From NCBI RefSeq assembly GCF_011516945.1, contig NZ_WOTH01000001.1, positions 124,001 through 188,000 on the forward strand: DNA of 64,000 bases, written 5' to 3'. This document shows positions 36,449 through 45,542 of the stretch, in pieces. Both the position numbers and the translations under genes were made by a program. Under the pieces are notes generated by a model. It did not search any database and was not told the DNA's origin. It worked only from the letters and a program-made list of their open reading frames with translations. Numbering within the stretch: the stretch's first letter is position 1; every line of letters starts with the position of its first letter. Source of the DNA: Acetobacter estunensis (lineage in GTDB: Bacteria; Pseudomonadota; Alphaproteobacteria; Acetobacterales; Acetobacteraceae).

Positions 36449-37351
36449 TCAGGCGGGCTTGTTCTCGAACACCGTGGTCACCGTGCGGGCCACGCTTTCG
36501 CGCCATTGCGGCATCTTCACACCGAACACCTGCGCCAGCTTACCGTTGTCCATGCGCGAATCGGCCGGACGCTTGGCGGGCGTGGGCCAGTCTTCGGTGC
36601 GGATGGCCGCGACCTCGGGCATTTTCTGTCCGTGCTTCGCCGCTTCTTCCAGCGCCGCAACGGCCAGTTCATGCCATGTCGCCTCACCCGTGCCGCAGGC
36701 GTGGTAAATGCCCGCGAACTCGTCTTTCCATCCATTGCGCTCAATGAGGCCAAGGATGTCCAGAATCGCCTGTGCCAGATCGTCCGAGCAGGTCGGGTTG
36801 CCGCGCTGATCGCCCACGACCTTGAGGGCCGGGTTCTTCGCACCCGCGTTGATCATGGTGCGCACGAAGTTCTTGCCGTGCGCGGAATAGACCCATGACG
36901 TGCGCAGGATGATGGCCTTGGGATCGGCCGCCAGCACTTTCTGCTCACCTTCGGCCTTGGTGCGGCCATAGACCGTCTCGGGAGAGACGGGGTCCGTCTC
37001 CACATACGGCGCGCCCTTGTCGCCCGAGAACACATAGTCCGTGGAAACATGCACGAACGGAATGTTGCGCTTGGCGCAGGCTGCGGCCAGCAGAGCGGGA
37101 CCTGTGCAGTTGGCGGCATCCGCTCCCGCCACTTCGGTCTCGGCCAGATCGACGGCGGTCCACGCGGCGGCGTTCACCACGGCGGAGGGATTGTACTTCG
37201 CCAGCGTGGCCTTGATGGTCTCGGGACGTTCGAAGTCGAACTCCGGACGACCGACGCGCACGACACGCGCTCCCCCAAGATTGGCGAGCGATGTGGCGAG
37301 CTGCCCGTTACCGCCAGTGACGAGGATGGGGCCTGTGGCTGTGCTGCTCAT
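36449..37351 (-). CDS. rfbD: dTDP-4-dehydrorhamnose reductase
   Basis: The enzyme has 300 residues with an N-terminal nucleotide motif VTGGNGQLA. It has the extended-SDR segments VVNAAAWTAVDLAE, FVHVSTDYVFSGDKGAPYVE and VYGRTKAEGE (catalytic Tyr and Lys). It performs the last step of dTDP-L-rhamnose synthesis, reducing dTDP-4-keto-L-rhamnose with NAD(P)H. ATG 37351 overlaps the rfbC stop codon by two bases, so the two are coupled. The upstream codons to 37366 lie in rfbC and are unlikely. It is the final gene of rfbBACD. The product feeds surface polysaccharide or glycan synthesis. Confidence 0.95.
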   Translation of the reverse strand: MSSTATGPILVTGGNGQLATSLANLGGARVVRVGRPEFDFERPETIKATLAKYNPSAVVNAAAWTAVDLAETEVAGADAANCTGPALLAAACAKRNIPFVHVSTDYVFSGDKGAPYVETDPVSPETVYGRTKAEGEQKVLAADPKAIILRTSWVYSAHGKNFVRTMINAGAKNPALKVVGDQRGNPTCSDDLAQAILDILGLIERNGWKDEFAGIYHACGTGEATWHELAVAALEEAAKHGQKMPEVAAIRTEDWPTPAKRPADSRMDNGKLAQVFGVKMPQWRESVARTVTTVFENKPA

Positions 37352-37908
37352 GAGTAGTGGAACCATCCCTTGGCGGCGGAGAACTCAGGGGCTTCCAGAT
37401 CTTTCTCGGACAGCACCGCTTCTTCCGGCTTGATGGGCCAGTCGATGGCGAGTTCCTTGCTGTTCCAGATCACCGCGCGCTCGGAAGCCTTGTCGTAGAG
37501 GCCCGTGCATTTGTACTGCACCTCGGCATTTTCGGTCAGGGTGCAGAAACCGTGCAGGAAGCCGGGCGGAATCCACAGTTGCGACCAGTTGTCCTCGGAC
37601 AGTTCAGCGGCCACCCACTTGCCATAGGTGGGCGAGCCGGTGCGGGCGTCGATGGCCACGTCCCAGATCGCGCCCTTGGTGCAACGCACGAGTTTGCCCT
37701 GCGCGTGCGGGTCGAGTTGGCAGTGCAGGCCGCGCACTACGCCTTTCTGGCGCGACAGGCTCTGGTTGTCCTGCACGAAAGGCTGCGTGATGCCCGCATC
37801 CTTCATGCGCTGGATGTTGTAGGTTTCAGAGAAGAACCCGCGATTATCCGCGAATTTCGGGGGGGTGACGAGGATGACGTCAGGAATCGCCAGACGTTCG
37901 ACCTTCAT
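37348..37908 (-). CDS. rfbC: dTDP-4-dehydrorhamnose 3,5-epimerase
   Basis: This 186-residue cupin enzyme contains the family core DNRGFFSETYN, FVQDNQSLSRQKGVVRGLHC (active-site His), GAIWDVAIDARTGSPTYGKW and IPPGFLHGFCTL. It epimerises C3 and C5 of dTDP-4-keto-6-deoxy-D-glucose. It lies between rfbA and rfbD on the leftward strand. A stable hairpin separates it from rfbA by 126 bases, so it may be partly attenuated or have its own promoter. Its stop overlaps the rfbD start. Confidence 0.96.
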   Translation of the reverse strand: MKVERLAIPDVILVTPPKFADNRGFFSETYNIQRMKDAGITQPFVQDNQSLSRQKGVVRGLHCQLDPHAQGKLVRCTKGAIWDVAIDARTGSPTYGKWVAAELSEDNWSQLWIPPGFLHGFCTLTENAEVQYKCTGLYDKASERAVIWNSKELAIDWPIKPEEAVLSEKDLEAPEFSAAKGWFHYS

Positions 37909-38001
37909 GATTCAGCTCCACGAAATGAGGACATCGCCGGGATGGAAGTGGGGCGATGTCGGTGCGCCTCGGTTTTTCGAGGCTAAGGGTAAATATGAGA
38001 A

Positions 38002-38027
38002 GGGGCGCGAAAAATCGTCCGCGCCCC
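38002..38027. terminator. Hairpin inside the rfb operon, between rfbA and rfbC
   Basis: The arms GGGGCGCG (38002-38009) and CGCGCCCC (38020-38027) are perfect, with a ten-base loop. On the rfb (minus) strand the stem is followed by TTCTCATATTT. It could partially terminate after rfbA, or protect the message end. Confidence 0.55.
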
Positions 38028-38034
38028 CTGTTCC

Positions 38035-38943
38035 TCACATCTGATCGGCGTGATCGGCCACTTCCCGCAGCATGCGGCCAAGTTCGGTCTTGCCCATCTT
38101 GGCCGCATGGGTGCGCAACTGCTGAGCGTCGATATAGCCCATGCGGAAGGCGACTTCGGCGGGGGAGCCGACGAGCATACCCTGACGCGCCTGAATGGTG
38201 TGGACGAACTGGCCCGCCTGCATCAGGCTTTCCGGCAGTCCGGCGTCCAGCCACGCGCAGCCGCGGCCCAGACGATCGACCTGAAGCGAGCCTTCTTCCA
38301 GATAGAAGCGGTTGAGATCGGTGATCTCCAACTCGCCGCGCGGGGAGGGCTTCACCTGACGGGCGAAGTCATAGACGCGCTCATCGTAGAAATAGAGTCC
38401 GGTAATGGCCCAGTTGGACTGCGGCTTGTTGGGCTTTTCCTCGACGGTCAGGGCGGTGCCGTTCTCATCGAAGCTGACCACGCCGTAACGCTCGGGGTCA
38501 CGCACCTGATAGGCGAAGACGGTCGCGCCCTTCTCGAGGGCGGCGGCCTTCTGGAGCGACTTCGACAGATGATCGGCGAAGATCAGGTTGTCGCCCAGCG
38601 CCAGTGCGCAGGGACAGCCCTTGAGCCAGTCGCCCGCAATGATGAAGGCCTGCGCGATGCCATCGGGGCTGGGCTGTTCGCGGTATTCGAAGCGCACGCC
38701 GAACTGCGAGCCATCCCCCAGCAGCCGCTTGAACTGCGGCAGATCGGCGGGGGTGGAGATGATCATGATGTCCTTGATGCCCGCCAGCATGAGCGTGGTG
38801 AGCGGGTAATAGACCATCGGCTTGTCATAGACGGGCAGGAGCTGCTTGCTCGCGGCCAGCGTCATCGGGTACAGGCGCGTGCCCGATCCACCGGCGAGCA
38901 GAATGCCCTTCATGTTCGTTTCGACTTTGGGAGTCTGGGTCAT
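38035..38943 (-). CDS. rfbA: Glucose-1-phosphate thymidylyltransferase
   Basis: The enzyme has 302 residues and starts its nucleotidyltransferase fold with [17 protein letters not shown], then [20 protein letters not shown] (metal-binding Asp), [16 protein letters not shown] and the late [10 protein letters not shown]. It joins dTTP and glucose-1-phosphate to give dTDP-glucose, the first step of dTDP-rhamnose synthesis. ATG 38943 lies three bases after the rfbB stop; ATG at MKGILL, ten codons in, is an alternative nearer to the family consensus. Confidence 0.96.
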   Translation of the reverse strand: MTQTPKVETNMKGILLAGGSGTRLYPMTLAASKQLLPVYDKPMVYYPLTTLMLAGIKDIMIISTPADLPQFKRLLGDGSQFGVRFEYREQPSPDGIAQAFIIAGDWLKGCPCALALGDNLIFADHLSKSLQKAAALEKGATVFAYQVRDPERYGVVSFDENGTALTVEEKPNKPQSNWAITGLYFYDERVYDFARQVKPSPRGELEITDLNRFYLEEGSLQVDRLGRGCAWLDAGLPESLMQAGQFVHTIQARQGMLVGSPAEVAFRMGYIDAQQLRTHAAKMGKTELGRMLREVADHADQM

Positions 38944-38946
38944 GGA

Positions 38947-40023
38947 TCAGTGCTTTCCCGAGTTCTGCTGCGTGGCCTGTCCCAGACGCTCGCCCGTGTA
39001 GCGACGGGCCCGGATGGACTCCCACCACGTGCGGTTGTCGAGATACCACTGGACGGTTCGACGGATGCCGGATTCGAAATCGTGCTTCGCTTTCCAGCCG
39101 AGGGCCTTCTCGGCGTGCGAAGGATCGATCTCGTATTTGAAATCATGGCCGGGACGGTCGGTCACGAAACGGATCAGGCGCTCGCGCGGACCGGCGGGAT
39201 CGGGGCGCAGCTCATCGAGCACGGCACAGATCGTCTTGACGACTTCAAGGTTGGTGCGCGGCTGACGGGCGCCGATGGCGTAGGTCTCGCCCGGTTCACC
39301 CACCTCGACGGCGCGTACCAGAGCTTCGGCATGGTCTTCCACGAACAGCCAGTCGCGGATGTTCTCGCCCTTGCCGTACACAGGCAGTTCCTTGCCCTCG
39401 ATCGCATTGATCGTGACCAGCGGGATCAGCTTCTCGGGGAAATGCCAGATGCCGTAATTGTTGGTGGTGTTGGTCACGAAGGTCGGCAGACCGTAGGTGT
39501 GGAACCACGCGCGAACCAGATGGTCGGACGACGCCTTGGACGCGGAATACGGGCTGCGGGGGTCATACGGCGTCGTCTCGGTGAACGGCGGATCGTCCAG
39601 ACCGAGGGCACCGAACACTTCGTCGGTGGAGATGTGGTGGAAACGGAACGCCTTGCGGGCGGCTTCATCCAGCGTCTGCCAATAGCCGCGCGCGGCTTCG
39701 AGCAGGGTGTAGGTGCCGACCACGTTGGTCTGGATGAACACGCCCGGACCGTCGATGGAGCGGTCCACATGGCTCTCGGCAGCCAGATGCATCACGGCGT
39801 CGGGACGGAAGCTCTCGAACAGCTTCGCCAGCGCGGGACCGTCGGTGATGTTCACCTGCGCGAACTGGTAGCGGTCCGAAGACGCGACGCTTGCCACGGT
39901 TTCGGGCGAGGCGGCATAGGTCATGCAGTCCACATTGAGGACCGAGTGATCGGTCGCGCCGATAATGTGGCGCACCACGGCGGAGCCAATGAAGCCGCAA
40001 CCGCCTGTTAAAAGAATACGCAT
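38947..40023 (-). CDS. rfbB: dTDP-glucose 4,6-dehydratase
   Basis: This 358-residue extended SDR has [17 protein letters not shown] at the N-terminus, [15 protein letters not shown], the active-site HISTDEVFG and [15 protein letters not shown] with catalytic Tyr and Lys. [15 protein letters not shown] and the late [16 protein letters not shown] are also present. It converts dTDP-glucose to the 4-keto-6-deoxy sugar. It is the first gene of the leftward rfbBACD operon. The 188-base divergent region upstream carries a Pho-box-like site and a palindrome. Confidence 0.97.
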   Translation of the reverse strand: MRILLTGGCGFIGSAVVRHIIGATDHSVLNVDCMTYAASPETVASVASSDRYQFAQVNITDGPALAKLFESFRPDAVMHLAAESHVDRSIDGPGVFIQTNVVGTYTLLEAARGYWQTLDEAARKAFRFHHISTDEVFGALGLDDPPFTETTPYDPRSPYSASKASSDHLVRAWFHTYGLPTFVTNTTNNYGIWHFPEKLIPLVTINAIEGKELPVYGKGENIRDWLFVEDHAEALVRAVEVGEPGETYAIGARQPRTNLEVVKTICAVLDELRPDPAGPRERLIRFVTDRPGHDFKYEIDPSHAEKALGWKAKHDFESGIRRTVQWYLDNRTWWESIRARRYTGERLGQATQQNSGKH

Positions 40024-40119
40024 CAGAACATCCCGTTTCGAGTGCCCGGCAAAGGCTTAACCTGTTGTCTAATAACCAACACAGCGTCTCATCACCAGCG
40101 CGTGTGCATGGATTATCAC

Positions 40120-40137
40120 CTGTCATTTGACTGTAAC
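40120..40137 (+). promoter_or_regulatory. Pho-box-like site between rfbB and the PLP-fold gene
   Basis: CTGTCAT-TTGA-CTGTAAC matches the classical PhoB layout of two CTGTCA(T/C) repeats 11 bases apart, with one mismatch among the 14 repeat bases by hand count. It lies 75-92 bases before the PLP-fold start and about 97 bases before rfbB on the other strand. Which gene it might control is undecided. Confidence 0.4.
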
Positions 40138-40194
40138 ATGGACATGTTCATGTCACTTTGACGATGCTTGTGGCACACATGATGTCCTTTTGAC
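40121..40194. repeat. Three spaced imperfect direct repeats TGTC..TTTGAC
   Basis: TGTCATTTGAC (40121), TGTCACTTTGAC (40151) and TGTCCTTTTGAC (40183) are spaced 30 and 32 bases apart, near three helical turns each. The first overlaps the Pho-box-like site. A palindrome AACATG-GA-CATGTT lies between the first two at 40135-40148. Confidence 0.5.
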
Positions 40195-40211
40195 GGCAAA
40201 CGGAAGCGCAG

Positions 40212-42359
40212 ATGCTGGCAGACCCTCCCGTGATGGCACGGTCGTGTATTCCCGCACGCCCCGATCTGCAGGTCGTGGCCGAAGGACGCAGGCTACGCCT
40301 CCTTCCCGACGGGGAGGCGCCTTTCCGTGTCATGATGGACGGCACGCTCGGCCTGTCGGGAAACTTCACCGCCAAGCGTCTGACAACCAATCAGGTGGGG
40401 ATTTTGCGCCATGCTCTGGAGCTTGCCGCTCTCGTGGAGGGAAGTGGCGGGCTTCTCGCGCCCTGTCTGCGCGCAAGTTTCGCCGCCGCGCGAACGGCTG
40501 CCCTGTTCCGGGCGCTGGATGGGGAGACGGACGACATCCCGGACTGGTCGCGGGAAATGGGAGGCCGGACGCCGCTCTCCGCTTCGCGTGTGGCCGCTCT
40601 CTGGCCGGTTCTGAGGCCGTTTCTCTCTTTTCCTGCCGGTGTTCTGCCCGTTTCGTTGGATCGGGAGACCGCTCTGGCTGTTTCGAAGTGGCTGGAGCGG
40701 ACGTGGAACCTGATCGGTCCAGCCGAAACTCTGATGGCGGCAGGGGGAGACGCCCGCCTCGAACTCGATCCGCACACCGGCCTCAATCATTACGGCTGTT
40801 CTCACAGACCTCGGCCATGGGCTGTCACCTTTTCGTCCTCGACCGCGTCGTCCGTCTCGGAGAGAGGCTTTGCGGGCGCGGAGCAGGCGCGGCTGCGTCT
40901 TCAGAGGGCGCTGCTGCATGATGAGGGGCAGAAAACACTCGCCGCGATGGCGCGCGAAATACGGTCGTTTCTTGCCCGACATTTCGATCTGCCGAATGGC
41001 GAGCACGTCATCCTCGCACCGTCCGGCACGGATTGCGAACTGGCGGCGCTGGTGCTCTCGGAGCGGAATCCGGCGCATCGTCCTGTCACCAATATCCTGA
41101 TCGCCCCCGAAGAAACCGGAAGCGGTGTGCCGCTGGCGGCCGCAGGGCGGCACTTTGCCAGTGACACGGCGCGTGTCCCGCATGTGGAGCGTGGCGCGAT
41201 CATTCCGGGCTTTTGCAAGGCCGGGGCGGTTGAGGTTGAGGTGGTGCCTCTCCGATGTTCCAGTGGCGAGGAAGTGCCTGCCGCCGAACTAGTGCAGCGA
41301 TGTCGAAATCTCGTGCAAACGGCCGCACGGCACGGTCGTCATGTGCTGCTGCATCAGCTTGACCTGTCCAAGACCGGCCTCCTTGCTCCTGATGAGAGGG
41401 AGCTTTCGGCACTGGCCGAAGAATCCGGCGCTGCACTGGATGTCGTGGTCGATGCCTGTCAGGCGCGTCTCATGCCCGAACGTGTGGGGGGATGGGTCCG
41501 CGCCGGGCGTGCGGTCATGGTGACGGGCTCGAAATTCGTCACCGGCCCACCGTTCTGCGGCGCGTTGCTGCTGCCCGAAGCGTGGCGGGCGCGGCTGGAG
41601 GCTGCCGATGACCTGCCTGCGGGCCTGAAGGATTATGCAGGACAAGGGGAGTGGCCCGCCTGTGCTGCGACGCGCGAGTTGTCAGCGGTCTCCAATCACG
41701 GGCTGATTTTGCGTTGGCAGGCGGCCATTGCCGAGATGAAAGCGCTTGAAGCGGTGCCAACCCCCGAAATCGGACGCAGGCTCGATGTCTTTCTCGGTGC
41801 CGTGCGTGCTGCCATGGAACAGGCCAATGACATCCGGTTGCTGACAACGCCCTCGCCGATTCGCCCACATCTTGCGCAGGAATGGGACGACAGGAGCACC
41901 ATCCTGTGTTTTCTCGTGCGCGCGGTCGATGGCGTTGAGGATGACGCGACGTTCCGGCCGATGAATCTGGAGGACGCGCGGCGCCTGTATCGCTGGCTGA
42001 ATGCCGATCTGCGTCCCGCTTTCTCTCCCAATGAGACAGCCTATCATGACCCGAATGCCGGTCTTCTGTGCCATGTCGGGCAGCCGGTTGCGGTTCCGAG
42101 TGCGGAACTCGCGGGTGAGATGGCGGGTGCTCTGCGGATTTCGGCGGGTGCGCGGCTCGTCTCGGGCGAGCCGTCGCACGAGGGTCTGGACACGGATGTC
42201 CGGCTGGCCCGCGAGATTGGGGACGCGCGAAGGATTCTCGCCAAGGTGGCGTTGATCCGTCGGCATTGGGCGCGGATCGCCCGTCACGATCCTCAGCCGA
42301 CCTATGCGCCGGTGATGTGCGATGAAGACGATATGACAGGCTGGACTGGAAAACGATAA
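40212..42359 (+). CDS. Uncharacterised PLP-dependent enzyme-like protein (fold type I)
   Basis: This 715-residue cytoplasmic protein looks like a large PLP enzyme of the aminotransferase class V style. A cofactor-phosphate loop ILAPSGTDCELAAL is followed by VVVDACQARL (Asp414, predicted to contact the pyridine nitrogen). The lysine motif VMVTGSKFVTGPPFCG (Lys441) lies 27 residues later, the spacing usual for class V enzymes such as cysteine desulfurases. About 250 residues precede the fold, with no family recognised. The ATG is preceded by GGAAG. Its stop overlaps the ATG of a histidine phosphatase (TAATG), so the two proteins are made together. Substrate and pathway are unknown; no neighbour names one. 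Loss of catalysis cannot be excluded. Confidence 0.6.
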   Translation: MLADPPVMARSCIPARPDLQVVAEGRRLRLLPDGEAPFRVMMDGTLGLSGNFTAKRLTTNQVGILRHALELAALVEGSGGLLAPCLRASFAAARTAALFRALDGETDDIPDWSREMGGRTPLSASRVAALWPVLRPFLSFPAGVLPVSLDRETALAVSKWLERTWNLIGPAETLMAAGGDARLELDPHTGLNHYGCSHRPRPWAVTFSSSTASSVSERGFAGAEQARLRLQRALLHDEGQKTLAAMAREIRSFLARHFDLPNGEHVILAPSGTDCELAALVLSERNPAHRPVTNILIAPEETGSGVPLAAAGRHFASDTARVPHVERGAIIPGFCKAGAVEVEVVPLRCSSGEEVPAAELVQRCRNLVQTAARHGRHVLLHQLDLSKTGLLAPDERELSALAEESGAALDVVVDACQARLMPERVGGWVRAGRAVMVTGSKFVTGPPFCGALLLPEAWRARLEAADDLPAGLKDYAGQGEWPACAATRELSAVSNHGLILRWQAAIAEMKALEAVPTPEIGRRLDVFLGAVRAAMEQANDIRLLTTPSPIRPHLAQEWDDRSTILCFLVRAVDGVEDDATFRPMNLEDARRLYRWLNADLRPAFSPNETAYHDPNAGLLCHVGQPVAVPSAELAGEMAGALRISAGARLVSGEPSHEGLDTDVRLAREIGDARRILAKVALIRRHWARIARHDPQPTYAPVMCDEDDMTGWTGKR

Positions 42360-43057
42360 TGGCAGACGGGACGATGAACGCGACGACGGTGGATCAGCGT
42401 AATCACGGGCATTTTCTCGATGCGCCCAAACTGGAGCCCGGCATCACCCGTTTTTGGCTGATCCGTCATGCGCTGGTGGAGCAGAACGCCCGCACGATGA
42501 TGTACGGCACTATGGACGTTCCGCTGTGCCCCGACAGTCTCGTCGCGCAGCAGCCGATGTATGAGGCGCTGGCCCGTCGTCTGCCGCGTGAGGCGCGGTG
42601 GTTCATCACGCCGCTGTCACGCACGCGGCGTACCGCCCAGACCATCCAGAATGCCGGCTATGGCGCGCGTGGCCTGACGGTGGAACCCGGGCTTGTCGAG
42701 CAGGATCTGGGAGAATGGCAGGGGCTTTCCCATGACGAGTTTCCTGATCGTCTGGAAGAGGCACCGCATTGTTTCTGGCCAATTTCCGCCAGCGAGACGC
42801 CACCGGGCGGGGAAAGCATGGAGACTGTCTGTAGTCGCGTGGGGCGTACACTCGACCATCTGGCCCAGACACACGTCAAGGAGGACATGATTGTCGTCAG
42901 CCACGGAGGCGCGATCCGGGCTGCTATTGCCCATGCCCTGAAAATCGATGCGGATACGACGCTGCATTTTTCCATCCAGAACCTGTCTCTGACGATTCTG
43001 GAGCGCCTCAATGGTTCGTGGCGTGTGGTGACGGTGAACGAGTTGCCCGGAATCTGA
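42359..43057 (+). CDS. Histidine phosphatase family protein
   Basis: The protein has 232 residues. After about 30 variable residues it shows the catalytic RHALVEQN (RHG-like, with Ala for Gly). SPLSRTRRTAQTIQNAGYG, LVEQDLGEWQG (acid) and the second histidine motif VVSHGGAIRAAIAH follow. The fold is that of cofactor-independent phosphoglycerate-mutase-like phosphatases such as CobC. Its translation is coupled to the PLP-fold protein. This suggests sequential action on a phosphorylated amino-compound, an inference from operon structure. The Ala in the RHG triplet is unusual but tolerated in the family. Confidence 0.85.
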   Translation: MADGTMNATTVDQRNHGHFLDAPKLEPGITRFWLIRHALVEQNARTMMYGTMDVPLCPDSLVAQQPMYEALARRLPREARWFITPLSRTRRTAQTIQNAGYGARGLTVEPGLVEQDLGEWQGLSHDEFPDRLEEAPHCFWPISASETPPGGESMETVCSRVGRTLDHLAQTHVKEDMIVVSHGGAIRAAIAHALKIDADTTLHFSIQNLSLTILERLNGSWRVVTVNELPGI

Positions 43058-43177
43058 GCGATTTTTCCCAAGTGGGCGGGCTGTCTTGGCATGAGTGAAA
43101 TTTTTCTTTCGCAAATGGCATTTTGTGGGTTGTGTCCACCGAGAGCCTGATCTAGATAACCCCTCGTCGCAGACGAT

Positions 43178-43252
43178 GCGGGCGTAGCTCAGGGGTAGAG
43201 CACAACCTTGCCAAGGTTGGGGTCGAGGGTTCGAATCCCTTCGCCCGCTCCA
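43178..43252 (+). tRNA. tRNA-Gly (anticodon GCC)
   Basis: The acceptor arms GCGGGCG and CGCCCGC pair fully. The D-arm is GCTCAGGGGTAGAGC and the anticodon loop is TTGCCAA. The T-arm is GAGGGTTCGAATCCCTT. CCA is encoded. A terminator follows, so it forms its own transcription unit. Confidence 0.98.
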
Positions 43253-43283
43253 TCTTTTCCAAGGAAAGATGGAGCGAAACTGG

Positions 43284-43307
43284 AAACGGCCTACGGGCCG
43301 TTTTTTT
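43284..43307 (+). terminator. Terminator after tRNA-Gly
   Basis: The stem AAACGGCC / GGCCGTTT with loop TACG runs straight into TTTTTTT. The A/T pairs extend the stem. Confidence 0.88.
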
Positions 43308-43432
43308 GTGTCTGCACGCTGGTGTTCCAGCCATGGCGGGTGCCGTGAGCGCCTTTTCCCAATCTGCTTCCCAGAAGACATCTCGTTGTTCGCATGGGGC
43401 GTCTGGCCTATGTGCGAGGGCGGGAGCGAACA

Positions 43433-44488
43433 ATGGCGAAAGACAATAATAGTGTGGCGACAGCGGAAACTCTCCTGCCGCGTGTGCTCGTTCTCGCAAC
43501 GGGCGGCACCATTTCCGGGACATCGGATGAACGCTCCGCCATTGGATACGATGCCGGTGGCGTCATGGGGGCCGAACTTGTGGCGGGGGTGCAGGATCTC
43601 GACGATCTGGCGCGGTTGCAGGTGGAGCAGATCGCCAATATCGCTTCCCAGAATATGAACGCATCTGTCTGGTTCCAACTGGCGGAGCGTATCCGTCAGG
43701 CGTGGTCAGAGGACGAAGCCGATGCCGTGGTCATCATTCATGGCACGGACACTCTCGAAGAGACAGCGTTCTTTCTCGACACCATTTTGCCCTATGGTCG
43801 TCCTGTCGTGCTGACGGGGGCGATGCCGCCCGCGACTGCTCTCGGTGCCGATGGGCCGGCCAATCTGTATGAAGCGGTGAAAGTGGCAGCCAGTCCGCTG
43901 GCGCATAATCGCGGTGTGCTGGCGGTATTGAATGGGGACATCCATGCCGCACGCCGTGTGAGCAAGACGCACACGACGGCTTTGCAGACATTCCGTTCCC
44001 TCAACGGTGGTCCGGTGGGGTTTGTGGACGCGGAGACGGTCCGCTTCGTGTCGCAGGTGACACAACAAGGAAAGCCGGCCTTTCTGACGCTTCCCGCCCG
44101 TCCGGTGCTACCCTCTGTGGAGATCGTCTTCGCTCATGCGGGCATGGAGGCCCATCCGATCGACAGAGCCGTGGCGGATGGCGTGCGAGGCCTCGTTGTG
44201 GCGGGCATGGGCGACGGAAACGTGTCCGAGGCAGCGCTGGGCGGTCTGGACCGTGCTGTGGCGGGCGGTGTTATGGTTGTGCGGGCCAGTCGGGTGACTG
44301 AGGGGTTCGTCAACCGCAATGTCGAGATCGCGGATGACCGGCACGGGTTGGTGGCGTCTCTGGACCTGAATCCGCAGAAAGCGCGGATTCTGCTTCAGCT
44401 TCTGCTGGCCAATGATGTGACGGCACCGAAAGATGTGCAACGGATGTTCCTCGCCTCCGCTGGAGGCGCATTCTCGGACAGCGACTGA
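43433..44488 (+). CDS. L-asparaginase, cytoplasmic type
   Basis: This 351-residue protein belongs to the bacterial asparaginase family. The first catalytic Thr is in VLATGGTISG, and the second set is in VIIHGTDTLEETAFFL. GAMPPATALGADGPANLYEA is conserved in the same way. There is no signal peptide, so it acts in the cytoplasm to hydrolyse L-asparagine to aspartate and ammonia. ATG 43433 has GGGAG seven bases upstream; the extension to 43394 looks like leader. The gene follows tRNA-Gly and ends at a shared terminator with the convergent rpsU. Some glutaminase activity is common in the family and cannot be excluded. Confidence 0.92.
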   Translation: MAKDNNSVATAETLLPRVLVLATGGTISGTSDERSAIGYDAGGVMGAELVAGVQDLDDLARLQVEQIANIASQNMNASVWFQLAERIRQAWSEDEADAVVIIHGTDTLEETAFFLDTILPYGRPVVLTGAMPPATALGADGPANLYEAVKVAASPLAHNRGVLAVLNGDIHAARRVSKTHTTALQTFRSLNGGPVGFVDAETVRFVSQVTQQGKPAFLTLPARPVLPSVEIVFAHAGMEAHPIDRAVADGVRGLVVAGMGDGNVSEAALGGLDRAVAGGVMVVRASRVTEGFVNRNVEIADDRHGLVASLDLNPQKARILLQLLLANDVTAPKDVQRMFLASAGGAFSDSD

Positions 44489-44506
44489 AGACCCCAGCGC
44501 GATCGC

Positions 44507-44545
44507 ATAAAAAAACCGGCCTTCCCTGAGGAGGACCGGTTCTTC
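44507..44545. terminator. Bidirectional terminator between asparaginase and rpsU
   Basis: AACCGG (44514) pairs with CCGGTT (44536). Inside, CTTCC pairs with GGAGG around a CTGA loop, with one mismatch between the blocks. The A-run at its left serves the leftward rpsU transcript; TTCTTCG lies on the right. Confidence 0.7.
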
Positions 44546-44569
44546 GTTCTGCGCGAGCAGGAGGCGGGC

Positions 44570-44773
44570 TTAGAAGCCTTCGCGCTCCAGACGCTTGCGC
44601 TCCATCTTGCGGGCGCGACGGACAGCCTCGGCGGCCTCACGGGCGCGACGCTCGGACGGCTTCTCGTAGTGACGGCGCAGCTTCATCTCGCGAAAGAGAC
44701 CTTCGCGCTGCATCTTCTTCTTGAGTGCTTTGAGAGCCTGATCGACATTGTTGTCGCGAACGAGAACCTGCAC
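44570..44773 (-). CDS. rpsU: 30S ribosomal protein S21
   Basis: This 67-residue, very basic protein begins [19 protein letters not shown], with [20 protein letters not shown] and a Lys/Arg-rich tail ending KRLEREGF. These are standard for bacterial S21, which helps base-pairing between mRNA and the 16S 3' end. It stands alone on the minus strand between two terminator-bounded units, with 214 bases upstream before the divergent def gene. Confidence 0.97.
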   Translation of the reverse strand: MQVLVRDNNVDQALKALKKKMQREGLFREMKLRRHYEKPSERRAREAAEAVRRARKMERKRLEREGF

Positions 44774-44987
44774 TGGCTAGTCTTCTCCTGAGCGAACCCA
44801 CCGGCTCGGTAAGCCGCGACAGGTTCGTGAGCTGATGTGAATGGACGAAGCCCCTTGAGGACTCGTCTGAATGAACTGGCCGGCTGCTTACCACAGGCTC
44901 GAGGCAAAAGACAATTCGAATCGGTGCCCGTTTCGGTGAGGCTCGAAGGGGGGTATCCTGCTCGCAAATGGTGGAAGTGAGGACGGC

Positions 44988-45542
44988 ATGACGGTGCTGG
45001 GAATTGCGCGGATGGGCCAGCCGGTCCTGACACAGCGCGCGGAAGACGTGGAGGATGTGACGGATCCCTCCATTCAGACGCTGATCGACGACATGATCGA
45101 GACCATGTGGGATGCGGGAGGCGTCGGACTCGCTGCCCCGCAAGTTCACGTTTTGAAAAGGATTTTCGTCTGTCGCGTGCCGGAATCCCGTCGTCATGAA
45201 GGGGAAGAGCCGTTGGAGGGCGTGCAGGTTCTGGTCAATCCTGTCCTTCGTCCTGTGGGAGAGGCGATCGCCATGCGCCCTGAGGGGTGCCTGTCCATTC
45301 CGGGTCTGCGGGGTTGGGTGCCTCGTTACGTGCAGATCAGCTATGAAGGCATGGACCGCACAGGCCAGCGCGTAAGTGGGGTGGCCGGTGGATTCCACGC
45401 AAACGTGATGCAGCACGAGGCCGATCATCTCGACGGCATCCTCTACCCGATGCGCATGCCCGATCTAAGCCTGCTTGGATTCGAGGAGGAAGCTGAGCGT
45501 TTCCTGACAGCCGAAGCCGTGGCGGAAAGGCTGGCGCGATGA
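44988..45542 (+). CDS. def: Peptide deformylase
   Basis: The enzyme has 184 residues with the three deformylase motifs: GVGLAAPQV (motif 1), EGCLSIPG (motif 2, metal Cys) and QHEADHLDG (motif 3, HExxH). It removes the formyl group from nascent proteins. GCLSIPG and GVGLAAPQ both fit the family, so it should be active. It opens a five-gene rightward series in which each stop overlaps or nearly meets the next start; its stop overlaps the coq9 ATG. Confidence 0.95.
   Translation: MTVLGIARMGQPVLTQRAEDVEDVTDPSIQTLIDDMIETMWDAGGVGLAAPQVHVLKRIFVCRVPESRRHEGEEPLEGVQVLVNPVLRPVGEAIAMRPEGCLSIPGLRGWVPRYVQISYEGMDRTGQRVSGVAGGFHANVMQHEADHLDGILYPMRMPDLSLLGFEEEAERFLTAEAVAERLAR

Noticed and set aside
38050-40011. 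Long rightward open frame of 653 codons opposite rfbA and rfbB
   Set aside because: It is antisense to two clear enzymes and has no domain; GC-rich codon use produces such mirror frames.
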